Source: Flavobacteriaceae bacterium MAR_2010_188 (GTDB taxonomy: Bacteria; Bacteroidota; Bacteroidia; Flavobacteriales; Flavobacteriaceae). From it: a stretch of DNA of 64,000 nucleotides. Below, one piece after another: positions 17,583 to 25,741 of the stretch. Location of the stretch: assembly GCA_900104375.1 (NCBI GenBank), contig LT629302.1:1302001-1366000 (forward strand), read 5' to 3'. Each line of letters starts with the position of its first letter. Positions within the stretch are counted from its first letter, which is position 1. The notes beneath the pieces are model-generated. The model made no database searches. It had not been told where the DNA came from and was given only the letters and a program-made list of their open reading frames with translations. The position numbers and the translations under genes are program-made.

Positions 17583-18260
17583 TTATATTTCTATACTTTC
17601 TCCAATTTCTAAAAGCATTAAATCTTTTCCTTTATCAAAGAATTTTCGTTTTGCTTCGTCCTTGTCGATTTCGATATACCCAAAGGTATCATAATGATAG
17701 CCTAATATCTTATCGCATTCAATAAAATCACTAGCTATAATGGCATCATCTACTCCCATGGTAAAATTATCACCAATTGGCAAAATGGCTAAGTCTATAT
17801 CGGTATATAGCGGGATAAGCTTCATATCAAACGTTAGAGCGGTGTCGCCGGCGATGTAAATATTCTTGTGTTCACCTTCAATTACAAAACCACCTGGTTG
17901 CCCGCCATAAGAACCATCATCAAAGGAAGATGTATGGATTGCGTTGACGTATTTTACATTCCCGAACTCAAAATCCCAACTCCCACCATGGTTCATAGGA
18001 TGTACATCTAGTCCTTTAGCATCATAATGATTCGCAACCTCATAATTTGAAACTATGATTGCATCAGTATTTCTAGCAATGGCTTCAACATCTAAAACAT
18101 GATCTTGATGGGCATGAGTCACTAAAATGTAATCGGCTTTAATTTGATTTATATCAATATCTGCTGCCTTGTCATTGCCAGTAATAAATGGGTCTACCAC
18201 AATATGAATACCGTTAATCTCAATCCCCAACGAGGCATGTCCATAAAACGTAATCTTCAT
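17583..18260 (-). CDS. metal-dependent hydrolase, UPF0173 / MBL fold
   Basis: A 225-residue metallo-beta-lactamase-fold protein of the UPF0173 (YtkL) type. It begins MKITFYGHASLGIEI, with the VDPFITGN loop and the zinc motif VTHAHQDHVLD (HxHxDH) at about residues 48-58. Further metal ligands are in MNHGGSWDF, YIAGDTAL and the C-terminal GYHYDTFG. It is cytoplasmic. The family is widespread but has no firm physiological substrate. It sits on the minus strand between menA (upstream, 168-base gap) and the two tiny proteins. Confidence 0.88.
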   Translation of the reverse strand: MKITFYGHASLGIEINGIHIVVDPFITGNDKAADIDINQIKADYILVTHAHQDHVLDVEAIARNTDAIIVSNYEVANHYDAKGLDVHPMNHGGSWDFEFGNVKYVNAIHTSSFDDGSYGGQPGGFVIEGEHKNIYIAGDTALTFDMKLIPLYTDIDLAILPIGDNFTMGVDDAIIASDFIECDKILGYHYDTFGYIEIDKDEAKRKFFDKGKDLMLLEIGESIEI

Positions 18261-18428
18261 GTTTAAATATTTTTTGATTATAATTTACAAAAAACTAAGG
18301 CATATTTCTTTATAATATGTCTGAGTTTGAAAATTTCAATTTTCATGCTAACCATAATTATATAATATGATTTAGAAAATGAATTTTAAAGATAAGAAAG
18401 AATGAGATTCAATGTTAAATTTCTTCAC

Positions 18429-19331
18429 CTACAAGATGTACCCTATGCCTAAAAGCAGCGAAAACGCAAAAGCAGAAAGCGCCAAAGGTTTTAGGAGTGT
18501 ATCAAAATCTTCAGGTTTTTTTGCTTTTTTAACTTTGATAAGATGAAAAATCAGAGGTACAAAAATCAGTAGCACCAAAAGATTAGAAATCGAAGAGTAA
18601 TACAAAATCACAAATGCCAGAGTAATAATCATCGTCCCAACAATCAGCAAGTAATGATAAGACTTTGCGCTTTTAATTCCCAGTCTAACTGCCACGGTAA
18701 TTTTATTAGAAAATTTATCTGAATCGATATCACGCATATTATTCAAATTTAAAACACCAACGCAAAGCAAACCCAGTGCAATTGCAGGCAAGAACACGTG
18801 ATGGTCTAATTGCATGGTATATAAAAAATAGCTACCGATGACGCTCAGTAAGCCAAAAAAGATAAACACGAAAAAGTCTCCTAAAGACCTATAACCGTAA
18901 GCTTTCTCCCCGATGGTATAATTCATCGCGGCATATATAGAAGCACAGGCAAGGATAAAAAAAAACAGGACATAAATGAAATGTTTTACACCAAAAGCAA
19001 AATATAGAAGTATGGTTGTAAATATTATAACTACAATGATGTTAAGCCTAATTGCCTTAAGCATATCATCTGGAGTGATTTTTCCGCTTTGGATAGCTCT
19101 CGCTGGCCCTACCCTTTTCTCACCGTCGGTGCCTTTTACGCCATCGCCATAATCATTGGATAAATTTGATAAAATCTGTAAGCTAATTGTAGTTAGTATA
19201 GCGAACAAAAGAATTGTAATCTTGAAGTATCCATTATAATATGCGAAACATGACCCCAAAATAATCCCAGAGATAGATAAAGGAAGTGTTCTTAAACGGA
19301 TCGCTGACAACCACGATTTAAAATTGTTCAT
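18429..19331 (-). CDS. menA: 1,4-dihydroxy-2-naphthoate polyprenyltransferase MenA
   Basis: A 300-residue UbiA-superfamily prenyltransferase with about eight to nine membrane helices. The first Asp-rich motif is NLSNDYGDGVKGTD and the second is NMRDIDSDKFSNK; both bind the Mg-diphosphate of the prenyl donor. The NDYxDG form and GPARAIQSG are typical of MenA rather than UbiA. It attaches the polyprenyl chain to DHNA and releases CO2, acting in the inner membrane. It follows menB by 15 bases on the same strand, so the two form an operon. Confidence 0.92.
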   Translation of the reverse strand: MNNFKSWLSAIRLRTLPLSISGIILGSCFAYYNGYFKITILLFAILTTISLQILSNLSNDYGDGVKGTDGEKRVGPARAIQSGKITPDDMLKAIRLNIIVVIIFTTILLYFAFGVKHFIYVLFFFILACASIYAAMNYTIGEKAYGYRSLGDFFVFIFFGLLSVIGSYFLYTMQLDHHVFLPAIALGLLCVGVLNLNNMRDIDSDKFSNKITVAVRLGIKSAKSYHYLLIVGTMIITLAFVILYYSSISNLLVLLIFVPLIFHLIKVKKAKKPEDFDTLLKPLALSAFAFSLLLGIGYIL

Positions 19332-19346
19332 TTAGTCATCTTAATT

Positions 19347-20180
19347 TTAGGGAATCCATTTTTTTTCAAAATTAGGTTTTCTTTTTTCTAAGAAAGCATC
19401 TCGTCCTTCTTTGGCTTCATCTGTCATATAGGCCAGACGTGTAGCCTCCCCAGCAAATACTTGTTGACCTACCATACCATCGTCAGTAAGATTCATAGCA
19501 AATTTAAGCATCTTTATAGAAGTTGGTGATTTAGCTAATATTTCCTGAGCCCATTCATAAGCTGTGCTCTCTAATTCTTCATGTGGTATCACCGCATTTA
19601 CCATTCCCATATCAAAAGCTTCTTGAGCGGAATAATTGCGTCCTAGAAAGAAAATCTCCCGGGCTCTTTTTTGCCCCACCATTTTTGCAAGATATGCAGA
19701 ACCGTAACCGCCATCAAAACTGGTGACATCGGCATCGGTCTGTTTAAAAATGGCGTGCTCTTTACTGGCCAAAGTTAAGTCGCAAACAACATGTAAACTA
19801 TGTCCACCACCAACCGCCCAACCAGGAACTACCGCGATTACAACTTTTGGCATAAATCTAATTAGCCTCTGTACCTCTAAAATATTAAGTCTATGATAAC
19901 CATCCTGACCTACGTAACCTTGGTGTCCTCTAGCTTTTTGATCGCCCCCACTACAAAATGAATACACCCCATCTTTAGATGAAGGTCCTTCAGCAGAAAG
20001 CAAAACAACACCGATATTTACATCTTCGTTCGCATCGCTAAACGCATCAAATAATTCTGATGTTGTCTGCGGTCTAAATGCATTCCTGACATCTGGTCGG
20101 TTAAATGCGATTCTGGCAACTCCGTTTTTCTTGCGGTAAGTTATGTCTTTGTAGTCTTGGACGTTCAACCAATCACTCAT
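19347..20180 (-). CDS. menB: 1,4-dihydroxy-2-naphthoyl-CoA synthase MenB
   Basis: A 277-residue crotonase-fold enzyme. Visible motifs are YRKKNGVARIAFNRPDVRNAF at the N terminus (split here: the key part is NRPDVRNAFRP), the oxyanion turn CSGGDQKARG, VVPGWAVGGGHSLH and TDADVTSFDGGYGS. The last segment, with Asp and Tyr near the active site, and the C-terminal EKRKPNF are MenB hallmarks. It closes the ring of OSB-CoA to DHNA-CoA. It is transcribed with menA. Length matches the family (about 275-285). Confidence 0.94.
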   Translation of the reverse strand: MSDWLNVQDYKDITYRKKNGVARIAFNRPDVRNAFRPQTTSELFDAFSDANEDVNIGVVLLSAEGPSSKDGVYSFCSGGDQKARGHQGYVGQDGYHRLNILEVQRLIRFMPKVVIAVVPGWAVGGGHSLHVVCDLTLASKEHAIFKQTDADVTSFDGGYGSAYLAKMVGQKRAREIFFLGRNYSAQEAFDMGMVNAVIPHEELESTAYEWAQEILAKSPTSIKMLKFAMNLTDDGMVGQQVFAGEATRLAYMTDEAKEGRDAFLEKRKPNFEKKWIP

Positions 20181-20270
20181 TGGTACTATTTTACTTCAAT
20201 TTTAAACAAAAATACTCAAATAAGGTAGAGTAATATCTAAATTGATCAATTAGTATAACTTAATAAAATT

Positions 20271-20278
20271 TATATTTG
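20271..20278 (+). promoter_or_regulatory. candidate -7 box for the 140-aa gene
   Basis: TATATTTG matches TAnnTTTG exactly and lies about 22 bases before the ATG at 20301. No clear -33 TTG is seen at the usual distance. Confidence 0.4.
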
Positions 20279-20300
20279 TACCGATAATTAATAGCCCACA

Positions 20301-20723
20301 ATGAACATAATTGATTCCCCGGTCAATTCTAAGATAATTGCCACCTATACTATTTCCATTGGCAAAATTTACATTTTTGATTGTTATGTTGTTGCCGAAT
20401 ATAACGAAGGTCTTCATCTCTCATTTGATGATTATGAAGATGTGATTAATATTATAGACATGCATTTCGCTAACCGAAAATTTGGATATATTGCAAATAG
20501 AGTTAACTCCTATTCCTTCTTGCTTACTGATGCACATAAGTATCATAAAGCCCTGCCGAATTTACATGTATATGCCGTTGTTTATTATAGCACATTAGCA
20601 AGACAGAATGTAGATTTAGAGAATCGTTTTTTTCAATTCAATCGAGAAAGTTTTTCTGAACTTAGCTCAGCAATAGAATGGGTGAAGATGGCAATGTCGA
20701 AGATTAAAGAAACGCAGTGTTAA
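20301..20723 (+). CDS. STAS/SpoIIAA-like hypothetical protein
   Basis: A 140-residue soluble protein. The alternating beta and alpha pattern, with FDDYEDVINIIDMHFANRKFGYIANRVNSYS followed by a strand rich in Val and Tyr (key part: RKFGYIANR), resembles STAS/SEC14-like domain proteins of about 130-140 residues found in Bacteroidota. There is no catalytic motif. It is a lone plus-strand gene between menB and the CvfB-like gene, overlapping the latter's stop codon by 4 bases in a convergent arrangement. It has its own -7 box. The function is unknown; a sensory or protein-binding role is only a guess. Confidence 0.65.
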   Translation: MNIIDSPVNSKIIATYTISIGKIYIFDCYVVAEYNEGLHLSFDDYEDVINIIDMHFANRKFGYIANRVNSYSFLLTDAHKYHKALPNLHVYAVVYYSTLARQNVDLENRFFQFNRESFSELSSAIEWVKMAMSKIKETQC

Positions 20724-21550
20724 TCCTTTAGATAGATTCCATCATCTTTTAGGTCGATGAGTCTTTGCTTATAGAGTGTACCAATAGCTTTCTTAAAGCT
20801 TTTTTTACTCATTTCTAACTGATCCTTAATTTCTTCTGGGTTAGATTTGTCCGTTAGCTTAATGACGCCATTGTTTTTTTGGAGTGTTTCCATAATAGCA
20901 TCAGCATTAGGCTCAATACTTCTATAGCCCATTTTGCTAAGCGTGACGTTAATCTTATTATCAGGACGGATTTTCTTGATAATTCCCTTAAGACGGTCAC
21001 CTACACTTAATTCCTTAAATAAGTCATCTTGAAAAATGAGTCCAAGATGCTTTTTGTTGATGATGACGTTCATCCCTAATTCTGAAGGGTGACTTACAAT
21101 GAGATCAACTTCTTCGAAAGGCTCAACCGTAAGCTCGGTATTATCCAAAAATTGATTGGTTTTACTTGAGGCAACTAAGCGCTCGGTCTTTTCATCCAAA
21201 TAGCAATAAACAAGATACCAGCCGCCAACCTTCATCTTAAAAGCTTGCTCTTGAAATGAACAGAAAAGTTCCTTAACTAATCCCCAGTCTAGAAAAGCGC
21301 CGAAATCATTGACTTCATTACAACGCAAGAGTGCAAATTCTTCACGCTTAATATAGGGTTCGTCAGTAGTTGCGACAATACGTTCTTCGTTATCTAAGTA
21401 GACAAACACTTTAATTTCGTCCCCGATATCAAAGGTTTCTGGTACGTATCTATTTGGAAGTAAAACTTCATTTCCGTCTTCATCTTCCAAAAACAAACCT
21501 GGGTCTGTATCCCTGACTATCTCTAATAAATTGTAATATCCTAATTGCAT
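20720..21550 (-). CDS. CvfB-like S1-domain RNA-binding protein
   Basis: A 276-residue protein with the layout of CvfB/YitL: three S1-type OB folds (about residues 1-65, 70-135, 145-215; for example LLRCNEVNDFGAFLDWGL and LSVGDRLKGIIKKIRPDNKI) and a C-terminal winged helix (NPEEIKDQLEMSKKSFKKA). In Staphylococcus, CvfB binds RNA and affects virulence gene expression; in Bacteroidota the role is unproven. The gene lies 57 bases or so after menD on the same strand, so it may be cotranscribed with menF and menD. Confidence 0.85.
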   Translation of the reverse strand: MQLGYYNLLEIVRDTDPGLFLEDEDGNEVLLPNRYVPETFDIGDEIKVFVYLDNEERIVATTDEPYIKREEFALLRCNEVNDFGAFLDWGLVKELFCSFQEQAFKMKVGGWYLVYCYLDEKTERLVASSKTNQFLDNTELTVEPFEEVDLIVSHPSELGMNVIINKKHLGLIFQDDLFKELSVGDRLKGIIKKIRPDNKINVTLSKMGYRSIEPNADAIMETLQKNNGVIKLTDKSNPEEIKDQLEMSKKSFKKAIGTLYKQRLIDLKDDGIYLKD

Positions 21551-21610
21551 TCTGCGAAGATAGCGATAATGTCTTATTAACCATAAATGGATAAGAACTA
21601 ATATCTTTCT

Positions 21611-23368
21611 TTACTTAAGGTGTTCAAAATATTCTAAAAGGATTTTATCATTCTCTTTTCTTGGGGTGAAGATTTCTAACAATCGTGGTCTTTCTGATGG
21701 ATTGAAAAATGTCTTCAGGTTAGTAGATAACTCCTGTTCATCGAGGGCCTCAAAATATTCAAAATCAAACATCGAACAGAGATGTTTAGAATTTAAATTA
21801 TGAATAGTTTCAAAATAGTTTTCAAAATTGGTTGAATTTTTATCGCCCGGTAAAATTCTAAAGATGCCTCCGCCGTGATTATTCACAACTATTATTCTAA
21901 AGTGAGAAGGTATGTAATCGTTCCAAAGCGCATTGCTGTCATAGAAAAAACTCAAATCGCCCGTAATGAGCAAGGTCTGCTCTTTCCTTTGTACGGAACA
22001 ACCAACCGCCGTAGACGTGCTACCATCTATTCCACTGGTTCCTCTATTACAAAAAACCTCAATATTCCCTGGTATATCAAAAAGTTGAGCGTACCGAATG
22101 GTGGCGCTATTACTAAGTTGAAGAACTATTTTATCAGTGATATTTTTTAGAATAATGTCAAACGCCTTAAAATCTGAAAAGTCGATCTTGTCGATATATT
22201 CTTTATGTTTAATCTTTCTTTTCTCTTTTACCAATTCCCACTTGGTCCGGTAATCGGTTTTATTTGTGTTTAGCTTCGGAAGAAATTCTCTTAAAAAGTC
22301 ATTCGAAGATAAGTTGAAGGTTTTATTTAGTTTAAAATAAGTATCTAGAGCAGGGTTCTCACCTACGTGCCAATGCTGTTCTGGCGAATGTGTCCGAAGA
22401 AATGCCTTTATTTTTTTTGAAATTACCATGCCGCCAAACGTCAGAAGAATTTCAGGTTGAAGCTCTTTAAAATCAGCTTCATTTAAGGGCGCGATGATTT
22501 TGTCGATACTGGGAAAGGTTAGCGCGGAGTGAATATTAGAAGTTGTTTCTGTAAAAATCAGCACGCTCTCATCTTTTGCTAAAGTATCAATCAGTTCTTT
22601 TTCGATTGCATTGGGTTGAAGCACACCAATAATGACCATCTTTTTATGCGCAGAATTCCATGCTTCAGCATAACTATCCAAATCGACCAAGACTGATTCT
22701 TTTTTAGGGTCCAATGGTCTCATCAAAGTGGGATGTACTAATAAATTTTCAGTTGTTACATAAAGCGGCTCATCAAATGGAACATTTATATGAACTGGAC
22801 TAGACTTAGTGATAGCAAGGTTAAAAGCTTTATTTATTTCAACTTCATTAGATTCTTGAATGCCTTTTTGAATACCGATAAAACGTTCGAGATTATTTTC
22901 TAGACTTTTAAAGATTTCAAGTTTTTCTGGATTTTTGACTGCTTTTTCGGGAGAGATATCAATTTTCAAATTGCAACTATACGCAACGTGATTTTCAAAA
23001 ACATTCTCTTGATTGATTGTTTGTCCATCACCTACGTTGAGCAAGTGCTTCGGGCGATCTGCCGAGATAATTATAAGCGGAATATTACTAAAATATGATT
23101 CGGCGACGGCGGGATAATAATTTAAAACCGCACTTCCAGAGGTACATATCAAAACAGTTGGAATTCCGGTTTGCTGGGAAATGCCCATGCCAAAAAATGC
23201 CGCGCATCTTTCATCCACAATACTATAACAATTGAAGAATTCGTCTTCCATAAATCCAATGATTAATGGCGCATTTCGGCTTCCAGGAGAAATCACAACA
23301 TTCTTGAATCCGTATGATTTACAGAGTTGGACGATCGTTTGGGCAAGCGGTATTTTTGAGTAAGTCAT
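21611..23368 (-). CDS. menD: SEPHCHC synthase MenD
   Basis: A thiamine diphosphate enzyme of 585 residues from the ATG chosen here; a GTG three codons upstream would give 588. The N-terminal VVISPGSRNAPLIIGF and the ThDP glutamate region CTSGSAVLNYYPAVAES are typical. The C-terminal half has NRGTSGIDGSTSTAVG and the Mg/ThDP motif LLITGDLSFFYDSNALWN. It joins 2-oxoglutarate to isochorismate with loss of CO2, the first committed step of menaquinone synthesis. It lies 67 bases downstream of menF. Transcription is likely shared with the thioesterase and menF. Confidence 0.94.
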   Translation of the reverse strand: MTYSKIPLAQTIVQLCKSYGFKNVVISPGSRNAPLIIGFMEDEFFNCYSIVDERCAAFFGMGISQQTGIPTVLICTSGSAVLNYYPAVAESYFSNIPLIIISADRPKHLLNVGDGQTINQENVFENHVAYSCNLKIDISPEKAVKNPEKLEIFKSLENNLERFIGIQKGIQESNEVEINKAFNLAITKSSPVHINVPFDEPLYVTTENLLVHPTLMRPLDPKKESVLVDLDSYAEAWNSAHKKMVIIGVLQPNAIEKELIDTLAKDESVLIFTETTSNIHSALTFPSIDKIIAPLNEADFKELQPEILLTFGGMVISKKIKAFLRTHSPEQHWHVGENPALDTYFKLNKTFNLSSNDFLREFLPKLNTNKTDYRTKWELVKEKRKIKHKEYIDKIDFSDFKAFDIILKNITDKIVLQLSNSATIRYAQLFDIPGNIEVFCNRGTSGIDGSTSTAVGCSVQRKEQTLLITGDLSFFYDSNALWNDYIPSHFRIIVVNNHGGGIFRILPGDKNSTNFENYFETIHNLNSKHLCSMFDFEYFEALDEQELSTNLKTFFNPSERPRLLEIFTPRKENDKILLEYFEHLK

Positions 23369-23435
23369 CTTAACCACAAAGATAGAATCTTCACTATAAA
23401 AACAGGAACAACTTAGGAGCTAATGAGTATAAATA

Positions 23436-24560
23436 TTAGCCGAGAACATTTTTTATAGTCCTCGTTTTATTTATGGTTTCTTGCCACTCATTTTCCGGAA
23501 TCGATTCTGAAGTAATGCCGCCTCCAACAAAAATGGAGGCGTTTCCATCAACGATTTTCATACATCTTAAATTTACGTACAAATCGGTTTGAAACGTATC
23601 AGTGAAAAATGCTCTATTCTCAATATTTCTTCTCACTGTTTTTCTATTTTTTGAAGTCGAAAGATTGAGTTCTCCCAAAAAGCCAGTATAAAATTCACGA
23701 TTATAATTCTCATTTTCAAATATGAATTTTTTGGCCAAATCACGGGGCACCCCACAAACAGCAGGTGTTGGATGAAGTTTTTGTATGATTTTTTGAAGTT
23801 CAGAATCCTTGTTTTTTAATTTTCCAGATACTGCGGTTTTAAGATGAAATAAGTTTCCGGCTTTTACGGTTTGCACTTTTTCAGTTTCAACTTCTATAAC
23901 AAAATCTTTTAAACTTTCAACTAAAAAATCAGTGACTAATTGTTGTTCCCTAAATTCTTTACTTGTCCATTCTATAGCTTCAGAATTTTTTGTTCCCGCT
24001 AAAGCAACGGTTCTAAGTCGATTCCTTTCAATATTTAAAAATCTTTCTGGCGAAGCTCCTAGCCAAACTCCAAAGCTTGGGTGGTAACAAATGTAGACGA
24101 AGGCGGAAGGATGTATTTTTAACAAACGTTTATATATGAAAAAAATGTCGTCAGATTTAAGCGGGACAACCTCTACTCTACTTAAAACAATTTTTTCAAC
24201 AGCAGAATTTTTGATATACTCTATTGTGTTACTAATCAATTCTAGATATCTCCCTCGTTCTTGCAAAGATTCTAAGGTAATAGAATCGGAAAAACTATTC
24301 TCCAAAATTTCAAAATCAATCTCGTCAAGATTTTCTTGAATCAGACGGCACTCAGCTTCTGGTAAAATAATGGTTTTATGAGAGTCGTCGAAGGGCGACA
24401 TTATAAATCCTTTTTCACTAAAATCCTTAATGTAATGTAATTCTTCGGTGTCTTGTAAATAAGCTTTAACCGTGGCAGAATTTGGTTTATGATAAGCTAC
24501 AAAAGGTAGTCTGGAGTTATAATGTATTTCTAATTCTTTAAATATTGAACTTGCGTTCAT
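23436..24560 (-). CDS. menF: isochorismate synthase MenF
   Basis: A 374-residue chorismate-binding enzyme (MenF/EntC class). The core has EKIVLSRVEVVPL, GASPERFL, TVALAGTK, and the Mg and chorismate motifs HPTPAVCGVP, REFYTGFLGE and VNLRCMKI followed by VGGGITSES. The family converts chorismate to isochorismate. At 374 residues it is somewhat shorter than E. coli MenF (431), as in other flavobacteria. EntC (siderophore) is the alternative, but menD directly downstream makes MenF the better call. It starts 4 bases after the thioesterase stop codon. Confidence 0.9.
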   Translation of the reverse strand: MNASSIFKELEIHYNSRLPFVAYHKPNSATVKAYLQDTEELHYIKDFSEKGFIMSPFDDSHKTIILPEAECRLIQENLDEIDFEILENSFSDSITLESLQERGRYLELISNTIEYIKNSAVEKIVLSRVEVVPLKSDDIFFIYKRLLKIHPSAFVYICYHPSFGVWLGASPERFLNIERNRLRTVALAGTKNSEAIEWTSKEFREQQLVTDFLVESLKDFVIEVETEKVQTVKAGNLFHLKTAVSGKLKNKDSELQKIIQKLHPTPAVCGVPRDLAKKFIFENENYNREFYTGFLGELNLSTSKNRKTVRRNIENRAFFTDTFQTDLYVNLRCMKIVDGNASIFVGGGITSESIPENEWQETINKTRTIKNVLG

Positions 24561-24564
24561 GCGG

Positions 24565-24990
24565 TTATTTAGATTTAGGAAGCGCTATGGTGGTCAGTTT
24601 GCAAAGTGACACCAAGTTATCATTATCATCTGTAATCCTGATTTCTAAGAGTTGGGTAGTCCGGCCTTTATGGATAAATTTTGCAGTGGCATATACAAAT
24701 CCATCTCTAACGCTTTTAAGGTGATTGGCAGAAATTTCTATACCTCGTACAAAAAGTTCTTTCTGGTCCAAAAAGAGATGAGCGGCAAAACTACCGACAC
24801 TTTCTGCAAGCGCCACAGAAGCCCCACCATGAAGTACGCCATCGGGCTGATAAACTTTAGAACTTACTGGCATTCGCGCAATCAAATAATCATCCCCATA
24901 ATCAAGAAATTCTATTGAAAGAGTTTCCATCAAGGTGTTTTTACAAATTTCATTTGCTTCAGAAATGACTTCTTCTTTGCTTCGTGGCAT
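24565..24990 (-). CDS. hotdog-fold thioesterase, candidate DHNA-CoA hydrolase
   Basis: A 141-residue PaaI/YdiI-type thioesterase. The motif VYQPDGVLHGGASVALAES contains the HGGxxxxLAE core with the catalytic acidic residue (Glu in ALAES), followed by GIEISANHLKSVRDG. In E. coli the relative YdiI (MenI) hydrolyses DHNA-CoA. Being first in a tight operon with menF (4-base gap) and menD makes the MenI role likely here, but specificity is not proven. Its start codon is divergent from the hydrolase at 25036, with only 45 bases between them to hold both promoters. Confidence 0.82.
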   Translation of the reverse strand: MPRSKEEVISEANEICKNTLMETLSIEFLDYGDDYLIARMPVSSKVYQPDGVLHGGASVALAESVGSFAAHLFLDQKELFVRGIEISANHLKSVRDGFVYATAKFIHKGRTTQLLEIRITDDNDNLVSLCKLTTIALPKSK

Positions 24991-25035
24991 TATGATTATT
25001 TTTGGTCAGGTAAAAATACAAAACGACTCACTAAC

Positions 25036-25677
25036 ATGAATTCTACTAAAAAAGAAATCTCATACACCACTACCAATAGTTATTCAACCTTAAATAAATT
25101 ATCCAATAGAACTAAGACCATTTGGTTTGTTTGCCATGGGATGGGACAGTTAAGCGAACGCTTTATAGAACATTTTTCGATTTTAGATGAAGTTGAAAAT
25201 TATATAATTGCGCCGCAAGCACCCAGCAAATATTATCATACGCAAGAATACAAAACAGTTGGCGCATCATGGCTTACAAAGTTGAATACTAAAAAAGACA
25301 CAGAAAATGTACTACGTTATTTTGATTCCATTTTTGAGAATGAACATATACCTAAAGACATTTCAATTAATTTTTTAGGCTATTCACAGGGTGTGTCGGT
25401 AGTAATGAGATATATCGCGAGCAGAAAAATACAGTTTACCCAGCTAATACTTTTTGCAGGTGGTATACCTGTAGAACTCAAACCTGAAAATTTTACCCAT
25501 CTACGAATGGGTTTTAAGGTAACTTACATTTATGGTGATGAAGATACTTACTTGAATAACCCAAGAATCGCATCAGAAATGAAAAAATTAGAATCGTTAT
25601 TGCCCGATGCTCATAAAATCGCAAGATTTTCTGGCAACCATACTTTTAATCTTGAAGAAGCAATAAAAAATATCTAA
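25036..25677 (+). CDS. alpha/beta hydrolase (esterase/phospholipase type)
   Basis: A 213-residue alpha/beta hydrolase of the carboxylesterase/phospholipase class. The nucleophile elbow is FLGYSQGVSVV (GxSxG with Ser in GYSQG), a strand then YIYGDEDTYL carries the acid, and SGNHTFNLEEA carries the His. No signal peptide, so cytoplasmic. It is divergent from the thioesterase-menF-menD operon. The missing MenH step (a hydrolase-fold enzyme) makes this neighbour worth noting, but its motifs are those of a general esterase and I do not call it MenH. Confidence 0.82.
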   Translation: MNSTKKEISYTTTNSYSTLNKLSNRTKTIWFVCHGMGQLSERFIEHFSILDEVENYIIAPQAPSKYYHTQEYKTVGASWLTKLNTKKDTENVLRYFDSIFENEHIPKDISINFLGYSQGVSVVMRYIASRKIQFTQLILFAGGIPVELKPENFTHLRMGFKVTYIYGDEDTYLNNPRIASEMKKLESLLPDAHKIARFSGNHTFNLEEAIKNI

Positions 25678-25708
25678 AAAGAAACGACCACCTAAAAGGT
25701 GGCCGTTC
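25676..25708 (-). terminator. terminator of the 1286-aa surface gene
   Basis: An AACG-CCACCT / AGGTGG-CGTT stem with one mismatch, followed on the minus strand by T-rich sequence, about 35 bases after the stop codon at 25742. The hairpin and its 5' flank are nearly repeated at 33113-33148. Confidence 0.8.
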
Positions 25709-25723
25709 CCATTCAATTAAGAA

Positions 25724-25739
25724 TTGCTATTAATCTCGA
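25724..25739. repeat. dispersed 16-bp motif TTGCTATTAATCTCGA
   Basis: The motif TTGCTATTAATC sits just 3' of the stop codons of surface genes 1 and 3 (25724-25739, 33164-33177), and also 5' of genes 1 and 2 (29737-29748, 32628-32639). A shorter TGCTATTAATC is 5' of gene 3 (39577-39587). A diverged form follows gene 2 (about 30184). The full 16 bases recur inverted at 41080-41095. Confidence 0.7.
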
Positions 25740-25741
25740 TT

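Noticed and set aside
25036-25677. MenH (SHCHC synthase)
   Set aside because: The GYSQG elbow and overall pattern fit carboxylesterase/phospholipase-type hydrolases; genomic proximity alone is not enough.
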